In this document: positions 1 to 7,389 of the stretch, one piece after another | Layout of the letters: every line of letters begins with the position of its first letter | How positions within the stretch are numbered: position 1 is the stretch's first letter | NCBI GenBank assembly: GCA_029857875.1 | Contig: JAOUGB010000011.1 | Span: forward strand, 1-16,632 | Direction: 5' to 3' | Source of the DNA: Desulfobacteraceae bacterium | GTDB lineage: Bacteria; Desulfobacterota; Desulfobacteria; Desulfobacterales; UBA11574 | Length of the DNA stretch: 16,632 bases | Program-made: the position numbers and the translations under genes | The notes under the pieces: generated by a model | The model's database searches: none | What the model was told of the DNA's origin: nothing | Seen by the model: only the letters and a program-made list of their open reading frames with translations

Positions 1-511
1 TATGATCGACGATAAACGTTTTACGGTCGACGTTTCACCTGAAACGCTTGCGAAGACGACTTTTAAAAGTGCCAAAATCGGCGATCGTGTAAACCTTGAA
101 AGGGCCCTTCGTCTTTCTGACCGTATAGACGGTCACCTCGTTTCAGGTCATATTGATGGCATTGGAACCGTCACGCTCAAACAAAATATAGGAAACGCGA
201 TTATTGTCTCCTTTAAAGTGCCGGAATTCATTTCGCATTATATGATTCAAAAGGGATCTGTCGCAGTGGATGGTATCAGCCTGACCATTAACAATTGCGG
301 CCACGACAGTTTTGATGTCAGCATTATTCCCCATACGGCAAAGTTGACGACCATCAGCTTTAAAAAGGTCGGAGATCTTGTCAACATAGAGACAGATATG
401 ATAGGAAAATACGTTGAACGTTTTGTCGGGGACAAACGCCATGATGAAAAGAAAAAAGGAGCCGGAAACTCAATAAACATGGAGTTTCTTGCGAAGAGCG
501 GTTTTGTTTAA
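1..511 (+). CDS. ribE: Riboflavin synthase, alpha chain (5' end cut by window)
   Basis: Catalyses the dismutation of two 6,7-dimethyl-8-ribityllumazine molecules to riboflavin and 5-amino-6-ribitylaminouracil, the last step of riboflavin synthesis, in the cytosol. The visible 169 codons hold the end of the first lumazine-binding barrel and the whole second one. The marker segments are GHLVSGHIDGIG near visible residue 44 and GSVAVDGISLTINN near residue 85, which match the two-barrel family. Family members run about 200-220 residues, so roughly 45-50 N-terminal residues lie upstream of the window; the methionine at base 2 is internal, not a start. The C-terminus (MEFLAKSGFV) is typical. It heads the visible part of a riboflavin operon, with ribBA 128 bp downstream. 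Any FMN riboswitch would lie outside the window. Confidence 0.95.
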   Translation, partial: MIDDKRFTVDVSPETLAKTTFKSAKIGDRVNLERALRLSDRIDGHLVSGHIDGIGTVTLKQNIGNAIIVSFKVPEFISHYMIQKGSVAVDGISLTINNCGHDSFDVSIIPHTAKLTTISFKKVGDLVNIETDMIGKYVERFVGDKRHDEKKKGAGNSINMEFLAKSGFV

Positions 512-639
512 TTTTCATATTTCATGAAATTATTAAATAAATTCTATGTGTTTTAGCATCTCCCCTGCCAAAACAAATACGGCGGGCGCTTGAGACAAAG
601 AAATACCGGTTCACCCGGGTCAGGAGATCATAGATATAA

Positions 640-1854
640 ATGCCACTAATAACCATTGAAGAAGCAATTAAAGACATAAAAGCCGGACGTATGGTCATTC
701 TCGTTGATGATAAAGATCGTGAAAATGAGGGCGACCTTACCATGGCTGCTGAAGCTGTTACACCTGAAGCCATTAATTTTATGGCTAAATATGGAAGAGG
801 GTTGATTTGTCTGTCCATGACCGGAGAAAAGATCGATTCCCTCAACCTTCCGTTGATGGTCGAGCACAATACCTCTTCGTTTCAAACCGGTTTTACGGTT
901 TCCATCGAAGCCCGGTGCGGCGTAACAACCGGCATTTCCGCAGCGGATCGTGCCACAACAATCCTTACGGCTGTAGCGGACGATGCCCAACCCACCGATC
1001 TTGTCAGACCCGGTCATGTATTTCCTTTGCGGGGCAGGAATGGCGGCGTGATGGTGCGTGCCGGGCAGACAGAAGGGTCCATCGATCTGGCACGTCTAGC
1101 CGGTTTAAAGCCGGCCGGAGTAATATGTGAAGTCATGGATGAAGACGGCTCCATGGCCAGAATGCCGGCGCTTGAAGAATTCAGTGAAAAGCATGGTATC
1201 GGCATATGCACCATCGCCGACCTTATAGAATACCGTATGCGTACGGAGTCATTCGTGAGAAGATCGGCGGAAACCATTATCCCCACTTCAATTGCAGGAG
1301 AATTCAAAGCCGTTGTGTATGAAAATGATGTGGATGATTTATTGCATATCGCTTTGGTTAAGGGAAAAATTGATCCTGAAAAAGCGGTTCTTGTCAGAGT
1401 TCACTCTGAGTGTCTCACAGGGGATATTTTCGGTTCCCTTCGATGTGATTGCGGCGATCAGTTGCAGACGGCAATGGAAATGATCGACAAGGAGGGTGCC
1501 GGAGTGCTTCTTTATATTCGGCAAGAGGGACGCGGCATTGGGCTTGTTAATAAAATAAGAGCCTATGCGCTTCAGGACCAGGGCCTCGATACGGTTGAGG
1601 CGAATGAGAGGCTTGGATTCCAGCCAGACCTTAGAAATTACGGAATTGGTGCGCAAATTCTGGTGAATCTTGGCGTGAAAAAGATGAGGCTCCTTACCAA
1701 TAATCCCAAGAAAATGGTCGGGCTTGATGGGTATGGCCTCAGTATTGTTGAGCAGATTGAAATCGAAACCGAACCCAATGAATACAATCGGCGGTATTTA
1801 AAGTGTAAACAACTTAAAATGGGACACCTGTTAAATATCGATACTGTACCTTAA
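640..1854 (+). CDS. ribBA: Bifunctional 3,4-dihydroxy-2-butanone-4-phosphate synthase / GTP cyclohydrolase II
   Basis: A 404-residue fusion supplying both precursors of riboflavin: the RibB half makes 3,4-dihydroxy-2-butanone 4-phosphate from ribulose 5-phosphate, and the RibA half opens GTP. RibB, about residues 1-200, carries the metal/substrate loop [11 protein letters not shown] (23-33) and RPGHVFPLR (123-131). RibA, about 205-400, carries the zinc cysteines C258, C269 and C271 in HSECLTGD...[15 protein letters not shown] (294-302) and LTNNPKK near 352. All expected catalytic segments are present, so both halves should be active, unlike some degenerate RibBA proteins. The ATG is preceded by AGGAGA at 622-627. 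The 128-bp leader after ribE holds no clear regulatory fold; the only thing seen there is the short palindrome ATTTCATGAAAT at 519-530. Confidence 0.97.
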   Translation: MPLITIEEAIKDIKAGRMVILVDDKDRENEGDLTMAAEAVTPEAINFMAKYGRGLICLSMTGEKIDSLNLPLMVEHNTSSFQTGFTVSIEARCGVTTGISAADRATTILTAVADDAQPTDLVRPGHVFPLRGRNGGVMVRAGQTEGSIDLARLAGLKPAGVICEVMDEDGSMARMPALEEFSEKHGIGICTIADLIEYRMRTESFVRRSAETIIPTSIAGEFKAVVYENDVDDLLHIALVKGKIDPEKAVLVRVHSECLTGDIFGSLRCDCGDQLQTAMEMIDKEGAGVLLYIRQEGRGIGLVNKIRAYALQDQGLDTVEANERLGFQPDLRNYGIGAQILVNLGVKKMRLLTNNPKKMVGLDGYGLSIVEQIEIETEPNEYNRRYLKCKQLKMGHLLNIDTVP

Positions 1855-1911
1855 CCATTGCAGGACCCAAAGTTTGCAAGATTCAGGTAACGGAAACAGG
1901 AGGAAAGTTAT

Positions 1912-2385
1912 ATGCCAAAAATTATTGAAGCCAAGCTTCTTGCTGAAGGTAAAAAATTTGCGCTTGTTGTCAGCCGTTTTAATGACTTTATCACTGAAAG
2001 ACTTCTTGAAGGGGCTTTGGATGGACTGTTAAGATCCGGGGCCAGGGACGAGGATATTGAAGTCGTCAGGGTTCCCGGTGCTTTTGAAATACCATTGATA
2101 GCAAAAAAGATGGCCTCAACGGCTCGATATCATGCCGTTATCTGTCTGGGAGCTGTCATCAGAGGTGCCACCCCGCACTTTGATTATGTCAGCGCCGAGG
2201 TTTCCAAAGGCATTGCCATGGTCAGTTTGGAATCTGAAATTCCGGTCATATTTGGCATTGTAACCACGGACACCATTGAACAGGCCATTGAACGGGCCGG
2301 AACAAAAGCCGGCAATAAAGGATGGAGTGCGGCAATATCGGCCATAGAAATGGCAAATTTGATTGAGGTTGTCGACCAGGCGTAA
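1912..2385 (+). CDS. ribH: 6,7-dimethyl-8-ribityllumazine synthase
   Basis: Condenses 5-amino-6-ribitylaminouracil with dihydroxybutanone phosphate to give lumazine, the substrate of RibE. The length of 157 residues is standard. Visible motifs are [15 protein letters not shown] (21-35), the substrate loop VPGAFEIP (54-61) and [14 protein letters not shown] (80-93), in which H89 is the expected catalytic histidine. The C-terminal [10 protein letters not shown] segment provides phosphate contacts in the family. A strong Shine-Dalgarno, AGGAGG at 1898-1903, sits 8 bases before the ATG. It follows ribBA by 57 bp and is separated from nusB by only 2 bp, so the two are co-transcribed and possibly translationally coupled. 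Confidence 0.97.
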   Translation: MPKIIEAKLLAEGKKFALVVSRFNDFITERLLEGALDGLLRSGARDEDIEVVRVPGAFEIPLIAKKMASTARYHAVICLGAVIRGATPHFDYVSAEVSKGIAMVSLESEIPVIFGIVTTDTIEQAIERAGTKAGNKGWSAAISAIEMANLIEVVDQA

Positions 2386-2387
2386 CT

Positions 2388-2840
2388 ATGGGGAATCGTC
2401 GCAAGTCCCGAGAACTTGCCATGCAGGCGCTCTTTTATATGGATATGAACCAGAACGACTCAAATGAGTTGCTGGAACGTTTCTGCCTTAATTTTGCCTC
2501 TTCAAAAAAGGCCCGCCCCTTTTTTCTAAAGCTTGTAAAAGGCGTAATTCAAGCAAAACCCGAGATTGATTCAATCATTGAGACCTTTTCCGATAATTGG
2601 AAAATAAACCGAATGGCCTGCGTGGACAGAAATATTTTGAGAATCGCGGTGTATGAACTGCTTTACTGCCAGGACATTCCATCAAAAGTATCTATCAACG
2701 AGGCAATTGACGTGGGGAAAAAATTTGGCACCGAAGAATCCGGTGCTTTTATCAATGGAATCCTCGACAGTATACGCATAGCCCTTAAAAAAAAGGAAAT
2801 TAAAATAAAGGCTGATATAAAAATAAACGAAACCGGTTAA
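2388..2840 (+). CDS. nusB: Transcription antitermination protein NusB
   Basis: NusB binds boxA RNA with NusE (S10) and promotes antitermination of rRNA transcription. The 150-residue, all-helical protein shows the N-terminal RRKSRELAMQALFYMD signature (4-19), the central NRMACVDRNILRIAVYELLY segment and the C-terminal SINEAIDVGKKFGTEESGAFINGILD signature. The end is lysine-rich (KKKEIKIKADIK), a normal variable tail. The ATG lies 2 bp after the ribH stop; ribH-nusB adjacency is common across bacteria, so this placement is not a new association. The next gene starts 3 bp after its stop. Confidence 0.96.
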   Translation: MGNRRKSRELAMQALFYMDMNQNDSNELLERFCLNFASSKKARPFFLKLVKGVIQAKPEIDSIIETFSDNWKINRMACVDRNILRIAVYELLYCQDIPSKVSINEAIDVGKKFGTEESGAFINGILDSIRIALKKKEIKIKADIKINETG

Positions 2841-2843
2841 TCA

Positions 2844-3107
2844 ATGGATGAAAACATAGATCAACTTGAGCGAAGATGCCCCAGACTGGGTGGCCCTGTT
2901 TTATTTGCCTATTGCAAAACGAGTGGTGATAACCATTCCTTTTGCTGGAAAATTTTTGATTGCTGGTGGGAATGCTTTGATGTGGTGGGATATTTAAAAA
3001 AATCCCTGCCGGAGGATAAGTTTAAAAAACTTGCAAATTCAAAGCCGAAACAGAAAATCGTCAGTCTTGTCGAGCTTGTTGAACAGGCAAAAAAGAGGAT
3101 TTCGTGA
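2844..3107 (+). CDS. Unrecognised cysteine-rich small protein in the rib-nusB operon
   Basis: An 87-residue protein with no named family that I can assign with confidence. It begins 3 bp after nusB and ends 31 bp before the metallo-hydrolase gene, so it is translated within the operon. Five cysteines lie in the first half (C12, C24, C34, C40, C44) in the pattern CPRLGGPVLFAYC...FCWKIFDCWWECFDV, rich in tryptophan and aromatic residues. The second half is lysine-rich and probably helical (LPEDKFKKLANSKPKQKIV...EQAKKRIS). The cysteine spacing suggests a metal-binding or redox fold, but that is inference. No signal peptide or membrane helix is visible. I have an impression of similar CPRLG...LDCW proteins in other sulfate reducers but cannot verify it here. 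Confidence 0.8.
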   Translation: MDENIDQLERRCPRLGGPVLFAYCKTSGDNHSFCWKIFDCWWECFDVVGYLKKSLPEDKFKKLANSKPKQKIVSLVELVEQAKKRIS

Positions 3108-3138
3108 ATGTCGCTTTTGATCCTATAAGGAGGATATT

Positions 3139-3765
3139 TTGATTATTAAAGAATTGGCTGTTGGTCCACTTATGGCAAACTGTTTTATATGTGGATGTTC
3201 GAGAACAAAAGAAGCTGTTGTCATTGATCCGGGAGGTGATGCAGACAGAATCCTGCTTGCTCTTGCCGATGATAAACTTAAGGTAAAATATATCATTAAT
3301 ACCCACGGACATTTTGATCATGTCAGCGCAAACGGGAAGATGAAAGATGCAACCAGCGCCGACATCCTCATCCATCCCCTTGATGCACCCATGCTTGGAA
3401 GTCTTTCATCAAATGCTGCGTTTTTTGGTATTTCAGTGGAAAACTCGCCGCCCTGTGATCAAACCTTGGAAGAAGGCGATACCGTTTCTTTTGGTGACAT
3501 TAACTTAAGCGTGATTCATACCCCAGGGCATACGCCGGGTGGAATCTCTCTTTATACAGACGGGGTTGTCTTCGTTGGTGACACGCTTTTTGCCGGTTCC
3601 ATTGGTCGCACCGATTTTCCCGGTGGAGATTTTGACACATTGATATCGAGCATTCAGACAAAACTCTTCAAAATGGATGACAATGTTAAGGTCCTTTCAG
3701 GGCATGGCCCGGAAACAAACATCGGCAGGGAAAAGCGTTATAATCCTTTTGTGGGCCAGTTTTAG
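3139..3765 (+). CDS. Metallo-beta-lactamase fold hydrolase, GloB (glyoxalase II)-like
   Basis: A 208-residue single-domain metallo-hydrolase of the hydroxyacylglutathione hydrolase-like group. The dinuclear metal site is complete: THGHFDH at 55-61, HTPGHTPGG (127-135), the bridging aspartate in GDTLFAGSIGRTDFPGGD (147-164) and the last histidine in LSGHGPET (186-193). It lacks the extra C-terminal substrate domain of true glyoxalase II, so it resembles the short YcbL-type enzymes and its thioester substrate is unknown. The start is TTG, supported by a near-perfect Shine-Dalgarno AAGGAGG at 3127-3133, five bases upstream. It is the last gene of the riboflavin-nusB operon and converges on hcp with a 66-bp gap that holds only weak hairpins (for example GATAC-CGG-GTATC at 3767-3779). 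Confidence 0.92.
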   Translation: MIIKELAVGPLMANCFICGCSRTKEAVVIDPGGDADRILLALADDKLKVKYIINTHGHFDHVSANGKMKDATSADILIHPLDAPMLGSLSSNAAFFGISVENSPPCDQTLEEGDTVSFGDINLSVIHTPGHTPGGISLYTDGVVFVGDTLFAGSIGRTDFPGGDFDTLISSIQTKLFKMDDNVKVLSGHGPETNIGREKRYNPFVGQF

Positions 3766-3831
3766 AGATACCGGGTATCATTGCCCGAAATAAGAGTTGA
3801 TCCTCTAAAGTTTGGATGCCAAACGGGTGGG

Positions 3832-5460
3832 TTAACCCAAAATGGCCTTCAGGTCCTCATCAGGTGTCGCAATCGGTTTGATGTCGAAATTTTTCACCAA
3901 TGTATCCAGTACATTCGGGGTCAAAAAAGCAGGCAAAGAGGGGCCAAGCCGGATCCCCTTGATACCCAAATGCAGCAGAGCCAACAGGACGCACACCGCC
4001 TTTTGTTCATACCAGGATATGATTAAAGACAGCGGAAGTTCATTCACATCGACATTAAAGGCATTGGCAAGGGCCACTGCGATCTGGACGGCCGAGTAAG
4101 CATCGTTGCACTGACCTGCATCCAGCAGCCTCGGGATGCCGCCGATATCTCCAAGATCCTTGTCAAAGAACCGATATTTGCCGCAGGCCAGTGTTAGAAC
4201 AACACAATCTTTTGGCACTTTTTCCACAAACTCCGTGTAGTAGTTGCGACCCGGTTTGGCGCCATCACATCCGGCCACCAGGAAGAAGTGGCGGATGTCG
4301 TTGTTCTTGACGGCTTCAATAACCTTGTCCGCCACCCCTAGTACGGCATTTCTGGCAAATCCCACGGTGACTTCGCCGGCGTCTTCATCTTCTTGAAAGC
4401 CGGGCAGCGCCAGGGCTCTATCGATGACAGGTTGAAAATTCAAGTCGGAAATGTGCGGAACACCAGGCCAACCGACCATACCGCTCGTAAAAATATTGTC
4501 CTTATATTCGTTCTTGGGCCTTTGAATACAGTTGGTCGTCATCAAAATAGCCCCGGGAAAATCCGAAAATTCTTTGATCTGCTTTTGCCAGGCCGTACCA
4601 AACTGGCCATAGAAGTGCTCATATTTCTTCAACTTCGGGTAACCATGGGTCGGAAGCATCTCTCCGTGTGTATAGATGTAAATGCCTTTGCCTTGAGTCT
4701 GTTTAAGAAGTTCTTCAAGATCCTTTAAATCATGGCCTGACACTAAAATGGCTTTTCCTTTTTTATGTCCCAGCGGGACCCGGGTGGGTAACGGATGACC
4801 GTAAATGCCTGTGTTTCCGGCATCAAGAAGCTCCATGGCCTTAAGCGCGGCTTCACCGCATTTAAGGGCCAGGCCTACCCAGTCGTCTAAGCTTAAATCA
4901 TCCCTCTGAATGGCCGCCAGACCTTCATGGATGTAAGCATACACCTTATCATCTTCCTCCCCTAAAATCTGGGCGTGGTCCGCATAGGCGCTGACTCCCT
5001 TTATACCGAAAAGAACGGTGTGTTTCAAAGAGAGAATGTCCGGGTTGTCGCCCGGATAGGATTTTAAGCCGACATCTTCACCCTGCTTTACCAATCCCTC
5101 CAAAGTAGGTTGAGGATTAAACTCAGCAGGTCCATCATGCAGATCAACATTCCCACCGGCGGCCTTAACTTTTTCTTTCAACTGATCACGCTTTTCTGCG
5201 GCCTCATGAATCAAATTTTTGAAGCGGTCGGGATCGAAATCCACATTGGTCAGTGTCGAGAAGGCCGCTTTAACAGTAAAAATATTAACATCTCTATCCG
5301 TGACACCAACTTTTCTTCCCTCCACGGCAACTTGGGATAGCCCCATTAGCGTGTAGAGGAGGAGATCCTGTAAGGCTGCCACCTCGGGTTTTTTCCCGCA
5401 AACTCCCTGCACCGTGCATCCCGTGCCTTTTGCCGTCTGTTCACATTGATAACAAAACAT
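3832..5460 (-). CDS. hcp: Hybrid cluster protein (hydroxylamine/NO reductase), class I
   Basis: Hcp is an iron-sulfur enzyme that reduces hydroxylamine in vitro and is linked to nitric oxide reduction and S-nitrosation in anaerobes. The 542-residue sequence has the N-terminal cubane motif C3-x2-C6-x8-C15-x5-C21, which is the spacing of class I proteins of Desulfovibrio rather than of the enterobacterial class. The hybrid-cluster ligands are all visible: H243 (SGHDLK), E267 (THGEM), C311 (TTNCIQRP), C398 (AGCDGAKPGR, the persulfide position), C426 (LACGKY), C451 (DAGQCND), and E485 with K487 (WYEQKA). The ATG has the strong site GAGGAGG upstream. No reductase (hcr) gene is adjacent. It is monocistronic in this view, with a candidate promoter overlapping a repeat element at 5521. 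Confidence 0.97.
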   Translation of the reverse strand: MFCYQCEQTAKGTGCTVQGVCGKKPEVAALQDLLLYTLMGLSQVAVEGRKVGVTDRDVNIFTVKAAFSTLTNVDFDPDRFKNLIHEAAEKRDQLKEKVKAAGGNVDLHDGPAEFNPQPTLEGLVKQGEDVGLKSYPGDNPDILSLKHTVLFGIKGVSAYADHAQILGEEDDKVYAYIHEGLAAIQRDDLSLDDWVGLALKCGEAALKAMELLDAGNTGIYGHPLPTRVPLGHKKGKAILVSGHDLKDLEELLKQTQGKGIYIYTHGEMLPTHGYPKLKKYEHFYGQFGTAWQKQIKEFSDFPGAILMTTNCIQRPKNEYKDNIFTSGMVGWPGVPHISDLNFQPVIDRALALPGFQEDEDAGEVTVGFARNAVLGVADKVIEAVKNNDIRHFFLVAGCDGAKPGRNYYTEFVEKVPKDCVVLTLACGKYRFFDKDLGDIGGIPRLLDAGQCNDAYSAVQIAVALANAFNVDVNELPLSLIISWYEQKAVCVLLALLHLGIKGIRLGPSLPAFLTPNVLDTLVKNFDIKPIATPDEDLKAILG

Positions 5461-5505
5461 TGGACCCTCCTCTCATTTAAGTCGTTAGCACACGTTAATC
5501 GTTAA

Positions 5506-5534
5506 ATGATACCTGAAACTAGAACCTATCTCAA
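5506..5534 (-). promoter_or_regulatory. Candidate sigma70 promoter of hcp, -35 inside a repeat end
   Basis: Reading the minus strand toward hcp, TTGAGA (5534-5529) is followed after exactly 17 bases by TATCAT (5511-5506), a fair match to TTGACA/TATAAT. A start near 5499 would give a leader of about 40 bases containing the GAGGAGG ribosome site. The -35 lies within the terminal inverted repeat of the palindromic element at 5521-5662. No FNR/HcpR-type palindrome was recognised. This is a motif match only. Confidence 0.4.
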
Positions 5535-5662
5535 AAACAATCTAAGTGCCCATGGCTCCGTTGTTAAACGGTTCAAAATGCTCACATACTACGTGTATGC
5601 TCCGCTTTTTAATCGTTTAACGCCTTGCCCTGAACTCTAATCTTATTTTTGAGATAGGTTCT
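5521..5662. repeat. 142-bp imperfect palindromic element with 17-bp perfect ends (MITE/REP-like)
   Basis: The ends are exact inverted repeats: AGAACCTATCTCAAAAA at 5521-5537 and its reverse complement at 5646-5662. Inner matching arms include GTTAAACG (5563-5570) with CGTTTAAC (5614-5621) and CATAC (5585-5589) with GTATG (5595-5599), all centred on about 5592, so the whole unit can fold into one long interrupted hairpin. It has no coding capacity. No target-site duplication is evident. The structure suggests a small non-autonomous mobile element or a dispersed intergenic repeat; copy number elsewhere cannot be seen from this window. Confidence 0.8.
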
Positions 5663-5876
5663 GTTAACTGAAAACATTTATCCTTTGTTTATTAGTAGGT
5701 GAAGCATCCTTTCCAAAACTTTTATCTCTTAATTAACAATTTATTGGAAAATGTAAACAAATGGCACAAATTCAAGATCTGGAAAAAGATTCAATGTATT
5801 AGAGAATAAACTATACGGCATGATAAAAAAGAAAGGCAAGGCTTTTTGTTTTTTTCGGGAGTTTGAAATATTGGGG
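5663..5876. other. AT-rich intergenic remainder, no gene seen
   Basis: This stretch separates the palindromic element from the 3' end of the minus-strand metallo-hydrolase gene. It is AT-rich with several homopolymer runs (for example GGCTTTTTGTTTTTTT at about 5841-5856). Read on the minus strand, the AAAGCCTTGCCTTTC segment followed by TTTTTT could be a very weak terminator for the 5877-6974 gene, but the stem is imperfect. No ORF, tRNA or strong hairpin was found. Confidence 0.5.
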
Positions 5877-6974
5877 TCAGTTTAAAAAGAATGTTTCACC
5901 ATGCTTGATATCCACCAGTCGGTCGCTCAATCCTTCCTTTTCCAGTTCTTTTTTCAGGTCTCTGGGTGGAAAATGGACCGGTTCGTCGCCCAGACGAAAT
6001 GTTCCCCAGTGAACGATCATCATCTTTTTGGCATGGAGTTCTTTAAACGCCCGAACCGCTTCCCGAGGATTGATATGGCTGGAAGCCATGAACCACCGCG
6101 GTTCATAGGCACCAAGATTGATGACAACCAAGTCGATGTCGAAATCCTGTCCGATTTCTGAAAATCCGTCGAAGTATCCTGAGTCCCCCATGATATAAAT
6201 CGTGTTTCCGACGGATGTTTCGATCATATACCCTCCCCATAAAGACCGATTGGGGCCTCGAAAAGGATTTCGCATGGTCCAATGATTGCTGGGCAGAAAT
6301 GTTATCGATTGGTCGCCGTTGCGATATGTGTCATACCAGTCAAGCTGGGTTCGATTTTTCATTTCCAAATCCTGAAATACCTGATGATGTCCCAATGGGG
6401 TGATCACATGGGTGGCTTTATCCAGGGTGGACAGAGAGGACTTGTCCATATGGTCGTAATGACCATGCGTGATCAAAACGTGGTCGGGTTTTGGGATCTG
6501 GTTCGGGTTGAATTTAAATGGTGAAAAATCTTCAATAAACCATGTCAGATCGGAAAACATCGGATCCACCATTAAATAACCGTCGGCATCCTTGATGAGA
6601 ACTCCGGCGTGCTTGAGAAAAGTGACACTGACGCCTTGATGTGCCTGTATCGGGGACCAGTTTATGACAATGGGATGAACAGACTGGTTTTTAAGATAGG
6701 GACTAAACTGGCTTGGGGAGAGCTTCCATTTCAGAAGTTGCAGAAATCTTCTTTTCCGCAAAGGTCCGATGGGATTTATGAAAACGCCGCTGCCATGATG
6801 CTCTTTTTTTAGCGAAATATCTCTCAAACTACGTCCATTTAGTGGCTTATAGTGCAATTGATGATCTTCCATTTTTCCGATGGCTGCCAGCACAACAGCT
6901 GGGTGAAAAAAACGCATCAAAAACAGGGTTTGTACACTCATAAGTATTTTTTTTATAAAAGCTCTGCGTCTCAT
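5877..6974 (-). CDS. NAPE-PLD/UlaG-like metallo-beta-lactamase hydrolase, possible Tat export
   Basis: A 365-residue zinc hydrolase of the N-acyl-phosphatidylethanolamine phospholipase D / UlaG / RomA-like branch. The metal site is visible: THGHYDHMD (H170, H172, D174, H175), H231 in SNHWTMR, D264 in MGDSGYFDGF and H322 in VHWGTF. Typical family segments HAGVLI, DPMFSDL and HINPREAV are also present. The N-terminus MRRRAFIKK followed by a hydrophobic stretch to about residue 31 (VVLAAIG) resembles a twin-arginine signal or N-terminal anchor, which would place the enzyme in the periplasm. The physiological substrate is unknown. The ribosome site is weak (only GAAAA before the ATG). The gene stands alone between two intergenic palindromic elements. 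Confidence 0.88.
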   Translation of the reverse strand: MRRRAFIKKILMSVQTLFLMRFFHPAVVLAAIGKMEDHQLHYKPLNGRSLRDISLKKEHHGSGVFINPIGPLRKRRFLQLLKWKLSPSQFSPYLKNQSVHPIVINWSPIQAHQGVSVTFLKHAGVLIKDADGYLMVDPMFSDLTWFIEDFSPFKFNPNQIPKPDHVLITHGHYDHMDKSSLSTLDKATHVITPLGHHQVFQDLEMKNRTQLDWYDTYRNGDQSITFLPSNHWTMRNPFRGPNRSLWGGYMIETSVGNTIYIMGDSGYFDGFSEIGQDFDIDLVVINLGAYEPRWFMASSHINPREAVRAFKELHAKKMMIVHWGTFRLGDEPVHFPPRDLKKELEKEGLSDRLVDIKHGETFFLN

Positions 6975-7020
6975 TTTTCATTGATAAGGTTAAATCGATA
7001 TTTTTATAATAGGTTACGTT

Positions 7021-7042
7021 TTTGAAATTCATTAATTTCAAA
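7021..7042. promoter_or_regulatory. 22-bp perfect palindrome, operator-like
   Basis: TTTGAAATT, a 4-base spacer CATT, then AATTTCAAA: nine-base perfect arms located 47-68 bases upstream of the metallo-hydrolase start on the minus strand. An AT-rich -10-like TATTAT/TATAAA lies between this site and the start codon. The size and placement suit a dimeric regulator's operator, but no regulator is identified. A small hairpin with no role is the alternative. Confidence 0.35.
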
Positions 7043-7045
7043 GGA

Positions 7046-7245
7046 GCTTTAGGTATCATTAAATTTTTTGCTGGAAGCTGTTTGAGTGAATTAGGGATCG
7101 TTTTGAAAGAACCATAGGCGATTTAATGTTATCAATGAAATCTTCTTTTAAAGCAGAAACCTTTATTAATAACCCGGACAGGTTCTTTCATTACGAGCCC
7201 TTATTCACGAGTTCTTTCAGCAAAAAATTTAATGATACCTAAAGC
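7046..7245. repeat. 200-bp palindromic element with 28-bp perfect inverted ends
   Basis: The left end 7046-7073 (starting GCTTTAGGTATCATTAAA) is the exact reverse complement of 7218-7245. Pairing continues inward with gaps: TGAAAGAACC at 7104-7113 matches GGTTCTTTCA at 7181-7190, and a GTGAAT-AGGG-TCGT block also recurs, all centred near 7146. No ORF is carried. The length, the perfect ends and the decayed interior suggest a miniature inverted-repeat element or a large structured RNA hairpin. Flanking bases show no obvious target duplication. It differs in sequence from the element at 5521-5662. Confidence 0.85.
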
Positions 7246-7389
7246 GGTAATATTTTCAAGATAGTAAGCATGATTCTCAAAAAGTAAAATCCGGTCCTTT
7301 CATCTTTAAAAAAAGAGATTTACGGCAAATCGGTCTCTATCGTTTTTTGAAACATTACGTCTTATTGTTTTAACAATTCGAAAATTCGG
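7246..7389. other. AT-rich intergenic remainder, no feature seen
   Basis: This is the 144-bp stretch between the 200-bp palindrome and the stop codon of the minus-strand C-Q-L-G repeat gene. No ORF or strong terminator hairpin was found; there are scattered T-runs only. Confidence 0.5.

Noticed and set aside
512..639. Possible FMN riboswitch or attenuator between ribE and ribBA.
   Set aside because: The stretch is too short and lacks the conserved RFN-element segments; only a 12-bp palindrome (519-530) is present.
3767..3838. Short palindromes (GATAC-CGG-GTATC, TTTGG-ATG-CCAAA, GGGTTAACCC) between the converging gloB-like gene and hcp, considered as a bidirectional terminator.
   Set aside because: Stems are only five base pairs and no T-run follows on either strand.
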